A DNA stretch of 64,000 bases from Amycolatopsis pittospori (GCF_013870525.1 NZ_JACBXD010000015.1:1-64000), one strand, 5' to 3'. Positions 1-7,936 are shown, numbered from the stretch's first letter. A program made the numbers and translations. Notes: generated from the sequence alone by a model not told the origin.

Positions 1-305
1 CACACGGCCGCGGTCAGCACCCCGAACAACCCGGCCGCGAGCACCAGCCCCGCGGCGGCCGACCACCAGCCGGCACCGGAACCGGCCGCGACCAACACGC
101 CGGCCGGGAGCAGCAGAGCGGTGATCGCGAACTCCGCACCCAACGTGAGCGCGGCGAACAACCGGGTCCACCGCGCCGGGACGCCGAACGCGGGCACCGA
201 CGCCACGAACTCCGCGTAGGAGTCCTTACCCCGCACCTTGCCGGAAGCGGACACCAGCAGTACAAGTCCACAAAGGACCATCGCGAACACGGCCAGGTAA
301 CCCAT
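1..305 (-). CDS. MauE/DoxX-like redox-associated membrane protein (partial)
   Basis: The gene starts at an ATG at 305 and is cut by the left edge after about 101 codons. It begins MGYLAVFAMVLCGLVLLVSA, followed by a SGKVRGKDSYAEF stretch and further hydrophobic segments. This is the pattern of MauE/DoxX-type proteins: a first helix, a short polar loop with SGK and a conserved aromatic/acidic stretch, then more helices. MauE is needed for forming the disulfide-rich light chain of methylamine dehydrogenase. The start lies 3 nt after the signal peptidase stop, so it is the fifth gene of the same operon. Function here (electron transfer to the thioredoxin of this operon) is inferred. The C-terminus and any cysteines in it are outside the window. 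Confidence 0.72.
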   Translation of the reverse strand, partial: MGYLAVFAMVLCGLVLLVSASGKVRGKDSYAEFVASVPAFGVPARWTRLFAALTLGAEFAITALLLPAGVLVAAGSGAGWWSAAAGLVLAAGLFGVLTAAV

Positions 306-308
306 CGC

Positions 309-734
309 TCACCTCTGCCCGATCGGCCGGAGCACGACGCCGATCAGCGCGTCCGCCGGGATGTAGCCGAGCCGCCGGGAGTCGTTACTGCGCGCGGGGT
401 TGTCGCCCAGCACCAGCAGGTTTCCCGCGGGGACGACGTCGCCGGGCACGGGGATCTGCGACGGGACGGGGTCTCCCGGCACCGCCACGGCGCGCTTCAC
501 CAGCCGCCCGGCCGTCGGGTCGCCCGGTTTGCCGGGGCCGCCCTGGACCACGACGACCTGCCCGGCCCGCACCCGCTCCAGCCGCGACCGCCGCACCAGC
601 AGCCGGTCGCCGGCGACATACGTGGGCTCCATGCTCACCCCGTGCACCGTCACGACGATCAGCCGCCGCCGCAGCGTCACCAGCCACACGACGGCGGCGA
701 CGATCACCACGGTCACCGTCAACAGCACATACAT
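309..734 (-). CDS. S26 family signal peptidase
   Basis: A 141-residue type I signal peptidase-like membrane serine protease. One N-terminal membrane helix (about residues 3-20) is followed by the box with the nucleophile (GVSMEPT), the lysine box (RLVKRAVAVPGD) and the GDNPARSNDSR box, so the Ser/Lys dyad and substrate-pocket motifs are intact. It is shorter than housekeeping LepB, as is usual for dedicated actinobacterial S26 enzymes. The ATG start shares its A with the TGA of the ABC gene, which implies coupled translation. The context suggests that it trims the leader of the small cysteine-rich peptide encoded at the head of the operon; that is inference. A GTG three bases upstream is an alternative start. 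Confidence 0.88.
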   Translation of the reverse strand: MYVLLTVTVVIVAAVVWLVTLRRRLIVVTVHGVSMEPTYVAGDRLLVRRSRLERVRAGQVVVVQGGPGKPGDPTAGRLVKRAVAVPGDPVPSQIPVPGDVVPAGNLLVLGDNPARSNDSRRLGYIPADALIGVVLRPIGQR

Positions 735-2566
735 CACTGGGACACCACCTCGTCGTAACCCGAAGCCTGCAGACGGAACAGCCGCGCGTACTCCCCGCCC
801 GAGGCGATCAACTCGTCGTGCGACCCCAGTTCGGCGACCCGGCCTTCCGCGAGCACCGCGATCGCCGACGCGTCGCGGACGGCGCCGAGGCGGTGTGAGA
901 TCAGCACGCTGGTCGCGCCGTCACGGTGACGGCGCAGGCTGCTGTGCACTTCGTGCTCGGCTTCCGCGTCCAGTCCGGAACTCGGCTCGTCCAGGATCAT
1001 CAGATCCCGGCGGTCACGCAGAAACGCCCGCGCCAGCGCGAGCCGCTGCCACTGACCACCCGACAGCAGCACACCCGTCTCCGGGTCCTCGCGGTCGGCT
1101 TCGTCGAAGAACATCCGGGAGAGAAACGTGTCGTAGCCCCGCGGCAGCCCGACCACGATGTCGTGCGCGCCCGCCCGCCGGGCCGCCGCGACGACCCGCT
1201 CCCGATCGTCCAGCACGGACACGTCGCCGAGTCCGATGTTCTCGGCGGCGCTGAGGTCGTAACACATGTAGTCCTGGAAGACCGCGCCGATCTTCGCGCG
1301 CAGCTCGTCGACCGCGACGTCCCGCAGATCCACGCCGTCCCAGAGGATCGCGCCGCGATCCGGGTCGTAGAACCGGCACAGCAGCTTGACCATCGTCGAC
1401 TTCCCGGCACCGTTCAGCCCGACCAGGGCCAGCGCGTGTCCGTGCGGGATGGTGAGGTTCACGCCGCGCAGCACCCACGGCTGGTCCTCGGCGTAGCGGA
1501 ACCAGACGTCGCGCAGTTCGATACCCGACTTCAGCGCCGGGATCCGCCGCGGCGAGGCCGGAACGGCGAGATCCGGGCCCTGTGACTCGATTTCTTCGTA
1601 GTGGTCGAACAACAAGGTCGAATGATGCGCCGAAGCCAGCCGGGCGACGAGACTCTGCAACGCCCCCTGCACCCCGCCGACGGACGCGACGAAGATGGCG
1701 ATGTCCCCGAGTGAGAGCCTGCCGTGTGCCGCCAGCCAGGCGGCCCAAACGAGGCCACCGGCCGAAACCGCCGCCGTCAGCCCGGCCAGCAAGCCCTGCA
1801 TCCGCGCGTCCCGGCGATCCTGACCTTCGACGACGGCGTGCGCGGCGGTCAGTTCGACGAGCATCCGCCGCCGGAACAGGTCGCCGAGCCCGAGCAGCCG
1901 CAATTCCTTCGCGGCGTCCAGACTCGCCAGCAGATCCGCGTAGAACACTTCGCGCCGCTCGGTGGGCGCGATCGACCACATGACGCGTGCCCTGGCGCGG
2001 CTCAACCGCAGGTTCGCGATCAGCGCGGGGAACGCCGCCGCGAGCACGATCAGGGCCATCCACACGTTGATCACCACCAGGGTCCCGAGGAACCCGCCCA
2101 GCGTGATGGCCGCTTGCACCGAACCGACCCCGTCGTCGACGAGCTGGCCCGGACCGCTGCGGCCGGTCTGCTGCGCGAGCCGGAGCTTGTCGCGGAATCG
2201 CGGATCCTCCATTCTCGCGATCCCGGCCAGTCTGCCCATCGCCCGGTAGAGCCGGTCCATCGTGACCACGGCGACCGCCCGGTCGAGCCGCTGCTTCAGG
2301 TACTCGGTACCGACCGGCAGCAGCCCCACCAGCAGCCCGGTGACCGCGAGCGCGACCGCCCACGGGAGCAGCGACAGCCAGACCTCGCCGGCGGCCAGCC
2401 CGTCGAGAAGCACCTTGGTGCACCACGCGGTCGCGATCGGGACGGCACCACCGAGCAGGGAAAGCACCATGTACAGCGGCGTCCCCACCGGGGCGGCCCG
2501 CCGGGTGAGGCGGACCGCCGACGCGAGCAGGCTCAGGACCCGGCGGGCGCCGAGGGAGGTGTTCAC
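734..2566 (-). CDS. ABC exporter, fused membrane and ATPase domains
   Basis: A 610-residue half-transporter. Membrane segments occupy roughly residues 30-310. The ATPase domain follows with Walker A GLNGAGKST (383-391), Q-loop VFQDY (429-433), signature LSGGQWQR (501-508), Walker B LMILDEPSSG (522-531) and the H-loop ISHR (556-559), so it should be active as a dimer. No C39 peptidase domain is present at the N-terminus, which fits a separate signal peptidase being supplied by the next gene. The start is a GTG whose last two bases overlap the stop of the thioredoxin gene (GTGA). The same frame stays open far upstream, but only by running across the two preceding genes. The likely cargo is the cysteine-rich peptide of this operon (inferred). 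Confidence 0.87.
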   Translation of the reverse strand: MNTSLGARRVLSLLASAVRLTRRAAPVGTPLYMVLSLLGGAVPIATAWCTKVLLDGLAAGEVWLSLLPWAVALAVTGLLVGLLPVGTEYLKQRLDRAVAVVTMDRLYRAMGRLAGIARMEDPRFRDKLRLAQQTGRSGPGQLVDDGVGSVQAAITLGGFLGTLVVINVWMALIVLAAAFPALIANLRLSRARARVMWSIAPTERREVFYADLLASLDAAKELRLLGLGDLFRRRMLVELTAAHAVVEGQDRRDARMQGLLAGLTAAVSAGGLVWAAWLAAHGRLSLGDIAIFVASVGGVQGALQSLVARLASAHHSTLLFDHYEEIESQGPDLAVPASPRRIPALKSGIELRDVWFRYAEDQPWVLRGVNLTIPHGHALALVGLNGAGKSTMVKLLCRFYDPDRGAILWDGVDLRDVAVDELRAKIGAVFQDYMCYDLSAAENIGLGDVSVLDDRERVVAAARRAGAHDIVVGLPRGYDTFLSRMFFDEADREDPETGVLLSGGQWQRLALARAFLRDRRDLMILDEPSSGLDAEAEHEVHSSLRRHRDGATSVLISHRLGAVRDASAIAVLAEGRVAELGSHDELIASGGEYARLFRLQASGYDEVVSQ

Positions 2567-3105
2567 AGGGTGGCCGGCACCGGCAGGGCCGACATCTCCC
2601 ACCCGCTGGCCAGCACGGTCCGGTCGCCGTCGACAAGGCACAGCGCGGGATAGCCGGAGGCGCCGAAGGCCTTGTGCACGGTGCCGCCGTCGAATTCGCG
2701 GATCACCTCGGCGACCTCGCCGAGCCGGACGACCATGTCGGCCGTCTCTTCCTCGCTCCCGGCCGCGATCGCGACGACCTTGCCTTCGAAGCGGGTGGCG
2801 TACTCGATGAACTGGGGCATCCGCTCCTTGCACGGTTCGCATCCCGGCGAGAAGAAGCCGACCAGGGCACGGGAACCCTCGATGTCCGCATTGGACAGCT
2901 CGGTGCCGCTGACCGTGGCGGCGCTGAAGTCGCCGATGGTGGCGCCCGCGGGCAGTGCGATGTCCGGTTCGTCGGCGGCCCGCTGTCGCACGGCCTTCAG
3001 GGTCTCGTTCTGCTCGCGCAGCCTCCGGATGATGCCGAAGCTGAGCAGCAGGTCCAGCACGCACAGGAGTCCGACGAGCACGACGGCGGCGGTCAGGATG
3101 GGCAT
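2563..3105 (-). CDS. TlpA/MauD-like membrane-anchored thioredoxin
   Basis: A 180-residue protein with one N-terminal membrane anchor (about residues 4-24), a basic stretch and linker, and a thioredoxin fold. The active site is C89-E-P-C92 in the FFSPGCEPCKERMPQF context, and a cis-proline-like segment SGYPALCLVDGD lies near the C-terminus. The topology would place the redox site outside the membrane. MauD of methylamine dehydrogenase systems has the same architecture and helps form the disulfides of the small subunit. Here the substrate is probably the 8-Cys peptide encoded 87 bp upstream, with the MauE-like protein as membrane partner; this is inference from context. Its stop overlaps the ABC start by 4 bp. 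Confidence 0.85.
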   Translation of the reverse strand: MPILTAAVVLVGLLCVLDLLLSFGIIRRLREQNETLKAVRQRAADEPDIALPAGATIGDFSAATVSGTELSNADIEGSRALVGFFSPGCEPCKERMPQFIEYATRFEGKVVAIAAGSEEETADMVVRLGEVAEVIREFDGGTVHKAFGASGYPALCLVDGDRTVLASGWEMSALPVPATL

Positions 3106-3192
3106 GGTGTTCTCCAGTGGAGGAAGAGGGTCGGGCAGGATGCCGCGGGCGGCGGCCGGTGCTCGTGCGCCGGCCGCCGCCCGTGGTGTCGA

Positions 3193-3399
3193 TCAGCCTC
3201 CGCAGGTCCGGTAGGCGTAACAGGCGCCGCAGAACTCCTTGCAGGCACCGTTCAGCGAGCAGTTGCGACGGAAGTCGCTGCGCTCGCGGCAGTAGCAGTG
3301 CTTGTAATACGGGTCCGGCGGGCAGCCGGCACCCACGTCCGCCTTGGCCACGAACACGCTCAGCAGCTTGTCGCTGAGGGATCCCACTGTCTTGCGCAT
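3193..3399 (-). CDS. small cysteine-rich peptide, putative exported precursor
   Basis: A 68-residue protein of a kind I cannot name. Residues 1-25 look like a leader (SLSDKLLSVFVAKADVGAG) with an AKA triplet at 18-20 that would suit signal peptidase cleavage. The remaining 43 residues hold eight cysteines at 26, 35, 37, 47, 53, 57, 60 and 66, with many aromatic and basic residues and a CGG end. An even number of cysteines plus a neighbouring MauD-like thioredoxin and MauE-like protein points to four disulfides. The start is ATG with GGAG nine bases upstream. It is the first gene of the operon and divergent from a SARP regulator. Alternatives are a bacteriocin-like toxin, a signalling peptide, or a very short relative of methylamine dehydrogenase light chain; none is shown by the sequence. 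Confidence 0.75.
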   Translation of the reverse strand: MRKTVGSLSDKLLSVFVAKADVGAGCPPDPYYKHCYCRERSDFRRNCSLNGACKEFCGACYAYRTCGG

Positions 3400-3483
3400 G
3401 TTCCGCGCTCCTCACTTCCTCCGCGCCGGGCGGCGTCGGCAGCGCCCAACGTAGGAAAGGCCCGTACACGAACGCGGATAGCG

Positions 3484-3507
3484 GCGATACACGCGCCCGT
3501 GTATCGC
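3484..3507. promoter_or_regulatory. inverted repeat between peptide operon and SARP gene, candidate operator
   Basis: Two perfect 10-bp arms, GCGATACACG (3484-3493) and CGTGTATCGC (3498-3507), are separated by 4 bp in the 208-bp divergent intergenic region. The position between the peptide operon and the regulator suggests a binding site that controls one or both promoters. SARPs usually bind direct heptamer repeats, so another regulator may use it. Confidence 0.5.
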
Positions 3508-3525
3508 TTGTGCCCCAACTCGGGA

Positions 3526-3555
3526 TTGACGTCCGGCAAAGTCGAAGGTGATAGA
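3526..3555 (+). promoter_or_regulatory. candidate promoter of the SARP gene
   Basis: TTGACG (3526-3531) and GATAGA (3550-3555) are spaced by 18 bp, resembling -35 and -10 elements of the principal sigma factor. They end about 50 bp before the GTG start at 3608, which has a GGGAGAGG ribosome binding site. Confidence 0.4.
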
Positions 3556-3607
3556 ACTGCCTTAAGGGGTCTCACGTTTCTGTCTCCAACTCTCGGGAGA
3601 GGTGTGA

Positions 3608-5419
3608 GTGTCGTCGATCGAGTTCAGGGTTCTGGGGAGGCTCGAGGTACACACCGAAGGCGGGACGATCGCGCTGGGATCGGCGAAACAGCGCAGTCTC
3701 CTGGCCGCGTTGCTGTTGCACCCCGGCCGGACCGTCCCGATCCGCAGGCTGATCCAGACGTTGTGGGGAGACGAACCGCCGCTTTCGGCGGTCGCCAACC
3801 TGCGCACCTACGCGAACCGGCTCCGGGGCGCCCTGCCGGGGGAACGCATCTCCGGCCGCGCCTCGGGCTACGAAATCCTGCTACGCCAAGGGGAATTGGA
3901 TCTTCACGTCTTCGCCGAACGAGCCGGGACCGGACGCGTGGCGCTCGCGCGCGGTGACCACGCCGCCGCCGTCCGTCATCTCGGTGAAGCACTTTCCGCC
4001 TGCCGCGGCGCGGTGTTGGAAGATCTCGCCGACAACGAGGCACTCGCCGGATCGATCTCGCCGGTCGAAGAACTCCGCCTGTCGGTCACGGAAGACCATC
4101 TCGACGCCCGGCTCCGGCTCGGCGAGCACCGCGAGGTGATCGCGCCGCTGCGGGAGTTCGTCGCCGAACATCCGTTGCGGGAGCGGCCATGGGCGCATCT
4201 GATGACCGCCCTGTACCGATCCGGGGATCCCGCGGGGGCGCTGGCCGTCTACACCGACTGCCGTCGTGTGCTCGCGGATCGTCTCGGCCTGGAGCCGTCA
4301 CCGGACCTCGCCAAACTGCACCGGGCGGTGCTCGACCGGGATCCGGGACTCACCGCGGTCTCCCCCGCCGCCGTCGTCACCGTCCCGGCCTCGACATCGG
4401 AAACAGCCGTCCCGCAAGAGCTTCCCGTGCGGTGCCGGTCGTTCGCCGGCCGGGCCGACATCGCCGCACGGCTCACCGCGCTACTCGTCGGAACCGGACG
4501 ATCCGGACCGAAGGTCGCCGTGGTGCACGGCCCCTGCGGGATCGGCAAGAGCGCACTGGTGCTGGAGGTGGCACACCGGGTCGGCGCGCGGTTCCCGGGT
4601 GGACAGTTGTACGTCGACCTGAGCGTCGACGGTCCGGCTTCCCGGGTTCCGCCGCGGTTGCTGCGACATCTCGGCGTTCAGTCGTCGGACATCCCGTGGG
4701 CGGCGGACGAGGCGGCCGCCGTCCTGCGTTCGCAGCTCGCCCATCGCGCGGTGCTGCTGGTGCTCGACGGTGCGACCGAGTCCGCCGCGCTCCGCGCGCT
4801 GATCCCGGCGAGGGGCTCGTGCGCGGTGCTGATCACCGGCCGCTCGCCGTTGATGCTGGACGGCGCGGAGCACGTCGCACTCGGACGACTGTCCGATGAG
4901 GACGGACTGGACGTGCTCGCCGGACTGGCCGGAAGATCCAAGGTGGACGCCGATCCGGGTGCGGCGGCCGAGATCGTCCGGCACTGCCACGGGATCCCGG
5001 CGGCACTGCGGATCGCGGGCACCATCCTGGCCAACCGGCCGACCCGGCCGTTGTCGTGGCTGGCGCACCGGCTCGCCCCCGAGGAGAGCAGGCTGGACGA
5101 ACTGGGTTTCGGCGGGGAATCCCTGCGGGCGCTGTACTCGTCGGCGTTCCGGCCGATCGCGGCGGGCAAGGATCCCTTGGCCGCGGCCGCGTTCCGCCTG
5201 CTCGGCAGACCCGGTTTCGAGGTGTGCCGCACCGGCCGGGCCGCTGCCATACTCGACACCTGCCCGTTGAAGGTCGAAGCGGCACTGGATCGCCTCGTCG
5301 ATCTCGGGCTCGCCGAATGGGGCGAGGAGGACACCTACCGGCTGCCGCCGCTGATGCGCCTGTTCTCGGCCGAACTCGGCGCGATCGTCCCGGCCCAGCG
5401 AGCCGCGCTGTCCTGGTGA
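3608..5419 (+). CDS. SARP/AfsR-type transcriptional regulator
   Basis: A 603-residue regulator. The N-terminus (about 1-95) is an OmpR-like winged helix typical of SARPs (FRVLGRLEVHTEGG, LWGDEPPLSAVANLRTYANRLR). It is followed by a bacterial transcriptional activation domain (about 96-240, ending in DCRRVLADRLGLEPSPDLAKLHRAVL). An NB-ARC-like NTPase comes next, with a P-loop GPCGIGKS (308-315) and VLLVLDGA as the likely Walker B. The AfsR C-terminal TPR array is missing, so this is a medium-length form. It is divergent from the cysteine-rich peptide operon, which makes that operon its most likely target. The start is GTG with a strong purine-rich site 4 bp upstream. Confidence 0.9.
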   Translation: MSSIEFRVLGRLEVHTEGGTIALGSAKQRSLLAALLLHPGRTVPIRRLIQTLWGDEPPLSAVANLRTYANRLRGALPGERISGRASGYEILLRQGELDLHVFAERAGTGRVALARGDHAAAVRHLGEALSACRGAVLEDLADNEALAGSISPVEELRLSVTEDHLDARLRLGEHREVIAPLREFVAEHPLRERPWAHLMTALYRSGDPAGALAVYTDCRRVLADRLGLEPSPDLAKLHRAVLDRDPGLTAVSPAAVVTVPASTSETAVPQELPVRCRSFAGRADIAARLTALLVGTGRSGPKVAVVHGPCGIGKSALVLEVAHRVGARFPGGQLYVDLSVDGPASRVPPRLLRHLGVQSSDIPWAADEAAAVLRSQLAHRAVLLVLDGATESAALRALIPARGSCAVLITGRSPLMLDGAEHVALGRLSDEDGLDVLAGLAGRSKVDADPGAAAEIVRHCHGIPAALRIAGTILANRPTRPLSWLAHRLAPEESRLDELGFGGESLRALYSSAFRPIAAGKDPLAAAAFRLLGRPGFEVCRTGRAAAILDTCPLKVEAALDRLVDLGLAEWGEEDTYRLPPLMRLFSAELGAIVPAQRAALSW

Positions 5420-5421
5420 TC

Positions 5422-5463
5422 ACGGTACCGATCGATAACTTGCAGATTATCGATCGGCACCGT
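5422..5463. terminator. 17-bp near-perfect stem-loop after the SARP gene
   Basis: Arms 5422-5438 and 5447-5463 pair at 16 of 17 positions around an 8-nt loop (CTTGCAGA). The element starts 2 bp after the SARP stop and lies upstream of the cupin gene. There is no T-tract, so it may act as a terminator or as an operator for the cupin promoter. Confidence 0.55.
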
Positions 5464-5549
5464 CTCCGGCGTTGATGAAGGTCGTCGCCCGGGAGATCCT
5501 TGTTCTGTCAGCGAGCCCGCTGAACACCGAAAACGAGGAGATCGCCACC

Positions 5550-6029
5550 ATGTTCGACCCCATCCTGCTCCGGGCCGCCGACGCCGAGATCGTCAGTGAC
5601 GCGCCGGGCAGCGACATCACGCTGCTGGCCGACTCGGACACCACCGACGGCGGCTTCACCACGAACCGCGCCACCCTGAAGCAAGGCGTCTTCGGCACTC
5701 CGGCACACTTCCACACCCGCGCGACCGAGTTCTTCTTCGTGCTCGAAGGAAAACTCCAGGTGCTCGTCGAAGAAACCCTGCACACGCTGGAGAAGGGCGA
5801 CTTCCTCGCCGTGCCGCCGCGCGTACCGCACGCCTTCGGACCCGCCGCCGATTCCGACGCCGACGTCCTGGTCACCTTCACGCCGGGCATGGCCCGCTTC
5901 GACTACTACCGGCTCCTCGACCGGGTCGCCCGCGGCGAGGCCGATCCCTCGGAGATCGCCGCTTCGTCGAAGCAGTACGACAACCACTACGTCGACAGCC
6001 CGATCTGGCGCGCGGCCCGCGGCCAGTGA
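5550..6029 (+). CDS. cupin domain protein
   Basis: A 159-residue single-domain cupin. Cupin motif 1 is visible as PAHFHTRATEFFFVLEG (metal-binding HxH and E) and motif 2 as GDFLAVPPRVPHAF. The C-terminal tail (FDYYRLLDRVARGEADPSEIA) resembles quercetinase-like cupins of actinomycetes. The start at MFDPILLR follows a GAGGAG site. A longer reading from 5472 lacks such a site and would translate non-conserved sequence. The enzymatic role is unknown; it could be a dioxygenase-like or a storage/sensor cupin. Confidence 0.8.
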   Translation: MFDPILLRAADAEIVSDAPGSDITLLADSDTTDGGFTTNRATLKQGVFGTPAHFHTRATEFFFVLEGKLQVLVEETLHTLEKGDFLAVPPRVPHAFGPAADSDADVLVTFTPGMARFDYYRLLDRVARGEADPSEIAASSKQYDNHYVDSPIWRAARGQ

Positions 6030-6032
6030 ACG

Positions 6033-6440
6033 TCAGTCGATGACCGCGGTGGCCTCCACCTCGACCAGATGCTCGGGCACATCCAGTGCCGCGACGCCGA
6101 TCAGCGTGCCCGGCGGGACCGGGGTGCCGCCCAGTTTGATGGCGGCCCGGTCCACCCCTTCGAGGAACAAGGCCAGTTTGTCCGGGGTCCAGTCGACGAC
6201 GTAGACGGTCATCTTCGCGACGTCGTCGAAAGTGGCGCCGACCGCGGCGAGTGCGGTGGCGATGTTGAGATAACACTGTTCGACCTGCGCGGCGAGGTCG
6301 CCTTCGCCGACGGTGACGCCGTCCGCGTCCCAGGCGACCTGCCCCGCGAGGAAGACCAGCTTCGACCCGGTCGCGATCGAAACCTGGCGGTAGGCGGGGA
6401 TCTCCGGCAACCCCGCGGGGTTCACCAGGGTGATGGCCAT
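6033..6440 (-). CDS. RidA/YjgF family deaminase
   Basis: A 135-residue protein with the RidA pattern: NPAGLPEIPAYRQVSIATG at the N-terminus, FLAGQVAWDADG, a central QVEQCYLNIATALAAVGATFDDVAKMTVYV segment and the C-terminal ALDVPEHLVEVEATAVI. Canonical RidA hydrolyses reactive enamine/imine intermediates from amino acid metabolism. This variant lacks the usual C-terminal arginine motif (PRxxVE), so it may belong to a RidA subgroup of unknown substrate. The start at MAITLV has AAGGAG eight bases before it. It is divergent from an HxlR regulator that probably controls it, and convergent with the cupin gene (3-bp gap). Confidence 0.85.
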   Translation of the reverse strand: MAITLVNPAGLPEIPAYRQVSIATGSKLVFLAGQVAWDADGVTVGEGDLAAQVEQCYLNIATALAAVGATFDDVAKMTVYVVDWTPDKLALFLEGVDRAAIKLGGTPVPPGTLIGVAALDVPEHLVEVEATAVID

Positions 6441-6460
6441 CTTTCGGCACTCCTTGCTCG

Positions 6461-6480
6461 TGGTCACTTGTGGTTACCCA
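6461..6480. promoter_or_regulatory. tandem half-sites between RidA and HxlR genes
   Basis: TGGTCACTTG is followed directly by TGGTTACCCA, a 10-bp direct repeat (one helical turn) in the 102-bp divergent region. This suggests cooperative binding of the adjacent HxlR regulator. Proposed from position only. Confidence 0.3.
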
Positions 6481-6542
6481 GGAACTGTAGGAGAGTGTGC
6501 ACCGAACTGGAAGAACGCACCTTTTCGTGACTGGGGAACCTG

Positions 6543-6944
6543 ATGGTGACCAAGCAGCTCAGCGGCGACGCCGGCGCCGCGGACGACGCCGATCTGACGC
6601 GGGCGGACTCGCTCGCTCGCGAGATCTTCTCCGACGTCGCCAACAAATGGGCGCTCCTGATCATCGAGACGATCGGCGACGGGACGCTCCGGTTCACCGA
6701 ACTACGGAACGGGATCGAGGGCATCAGCCACAAGATGCTCACCCAGAACCTGCGCATGCTGGAGCGCAACGGCCTGCTCGAGCGCACCGTCCACCCGACC
6801 GTCCCGCCGCGGGTCGAGTACACCCTCACCGAGGCAGGCCAAGGGTTGCGCGCGACGGTCGACGGGATGTGCGACTGGACGCAGCGCTTCCTCGGCCACA
6901 TCGAGGGCGCCCGCCGCCGGTTCGACGCCCCTGTTAACGGTTAA
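6543..6944 (+). CDS. HxlR family transcriptional regulator
   Basis: A 133-residue winged-helix protein with the HxlR signature: DVANKWALLIIETIGDGTLRFTELRNGIEGISHKMLTQNLRMLERNGLLER, followed by the wing VPPRVEYTLTEAGQGLRATVDGMCDW. No cysteine lies in the usual N-terminal redox position of HypR-like members; the only cysteine is in MCDW. It is divergent from the RidA gene and so probably its local regulator. Confidence 0.88.
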   Translation: MVTKQLSGDAGAADDADLTRADSLAREIFSDVANKWALLIIETIGDGTLRFTELRNGIEGISHKMLTQNLRMLERNGLLERTVHPTVPPRVEYTLTEAGQGLRATVDGMCDWTQRFLGHIEGARRRFDAPVNG

Positions 6945-7024
6945 CGGCCTGACCAGGGCCTCGTCCGGTTCAATTCCGGGACCGCCGGATCTATGATCGT
7001 CCCCGGTGAACGTGGGGAGTCGTG

Positions 7025-7936
7025 ATGACCGGATTCGAGCGGCCGCTGCCTGAGGGGTCGTTCGCCGGCGCGCTGCGCGAGGCCATCCGGGTACGCGGTC
7101 TCAGCCTGGAACGGCTACGCGATCACCTTCGCGCCCGAGGCATCTCGATCACCGCGGCGACGCTCAGCTACTGGCAGTCCGGGCGAAGCCGTCCGGAACG
7201 CCGCGATTCGGTGATGGCACTGCGCCATCTCGAGCAGGTGCTCGAAGTCCCGCCGGGCAGCCTGACGGGGTTGCTGGGCCCGCCGCGTGCCCGCGGCCGC
7301 TGGCCCGCCCGAGTCGACGGACTGCCGGAGATCGGCCGGTTCTGGCCGGACCGCACGCGGATCGACGCCGCCGTCAGCGGGGTCGACACCCGGTGGGACG
7401 AACGGCTGACACGGATCAGCCAGCACGACGTCGTCTCCGTCGGCCCCGGGCAGGAGGAACTCGAGTTCCGGTCGCGCCAGGTCCTGCGCGCCGAGGCCGA
7501 CGGCCCGGACCGCTGGGTGGTGATCGTCCACATCGACGAGCACGACCGGCCCTTGCCGCGGTTGACATCTCTGCGGGGCTGTCGTCCCGGCAGAAGTGTG
7601 CACCGCCCCGAAGACGGCCTCATGGTCGTGGAACTGCTCTTCGAACGGCCGCTCGCGAAAGGCGAAACGGTCATCACCGAGCACTCCCTGTGCAACAGCG
7701 CCCCGTTCCCGCACGCGACGAACTACGAACGCAAATTCCGCCTGCCGGTCCGGGAATACGTGTTGGAGATCCGGTTCTCCCCCGACGTCCTCCCGGCACG
7801 ATTCCGCCGCTATTCCGAACAGGACGGACAACCGGCGGAGTGGACGGAAGTCGCACCAGGCAGCGATTCCGTGCACGGCGTCGTGCTGAATTTCGGTCCG
7901 GGGCGTTTCGGATTCGATTGGGACTGGGACTCTTAA
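7025..7936 (+). CDS. HTH (XRE-like) DNA-binding protein with C-terminal domain of unknown function
   Basis: A 303-residue protein. Residues about 12-75 form a helix-turn-helix (FAGALREAIRVRGLSLERLRDHL, ITAATLSYWQSGRSRPERRDSVMALRHLEQVL). The remaining 220 residues are a beta-rich region with conserved-looking aromatic and charged stretches (HATNYERKFRLPVREYVLEIRF, FGFDWDWDS) and no family I can name. ATG 7025 is preferred over GTG 7022 because the GGGGAG site (7014-7019) is 5 bp from ATG but only 2 bp from GTG. No clear target is adjacent; the secreted protease gene begins 83 bp downstream. Confidence 0.72.
   Translation: MTGFERPLPEGSFAGALREAIRVRGLSLERLRDHLRARGISITAATLSYWQSGRSRPERRDSVMALRHLEQVLEVPPGSLTGLLGPPRARGRWPARVDGLPEIGRFWPDRTRIDAAVSGVDTRWDERLTRISQHDVVSVGPGQEELEFRSRQVLRAEADGPDRWVVIVHIDEHDRPLPRLTSLRGCRPGRSVHRPEDGLMVVELLFERPLAKGETVITEHSLCNSAPFPHATNYERKFRLPVREYVLEIRFSPDVLPARFRRYSEQDGQPAEWTEVAPGSDSVHGVVLNFGPGRFGFDWDWDS

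Noticed and set aside
734..3469. A single 911-residue minus-strand frame covering the ABC exporter and the two genes upstream of it
   Set aside because: The upstream 300 residues are an out-of-frame reading of the thioredoxin and peptide genes. The ABC domain pattern begins at the GTG at 2566, which overlaps the thioredoxin stop.
3608..5419. Possibility that the SARP gene marks a polyketide or non-ribosomal peptide cluster
   Set aside because: No PKS, NRPS or terpene enzyme is present nearby. The only linked secondary-metabolite-like genes are the peptide export operon.
6961..7000. tRNA T-arm-like sequence GGTTCAATTCC
   Set aside because: The stem is only 4 bp, there is no matching acceptor, D or anticodon arm and no CCA, so no tRNA gene is supported.
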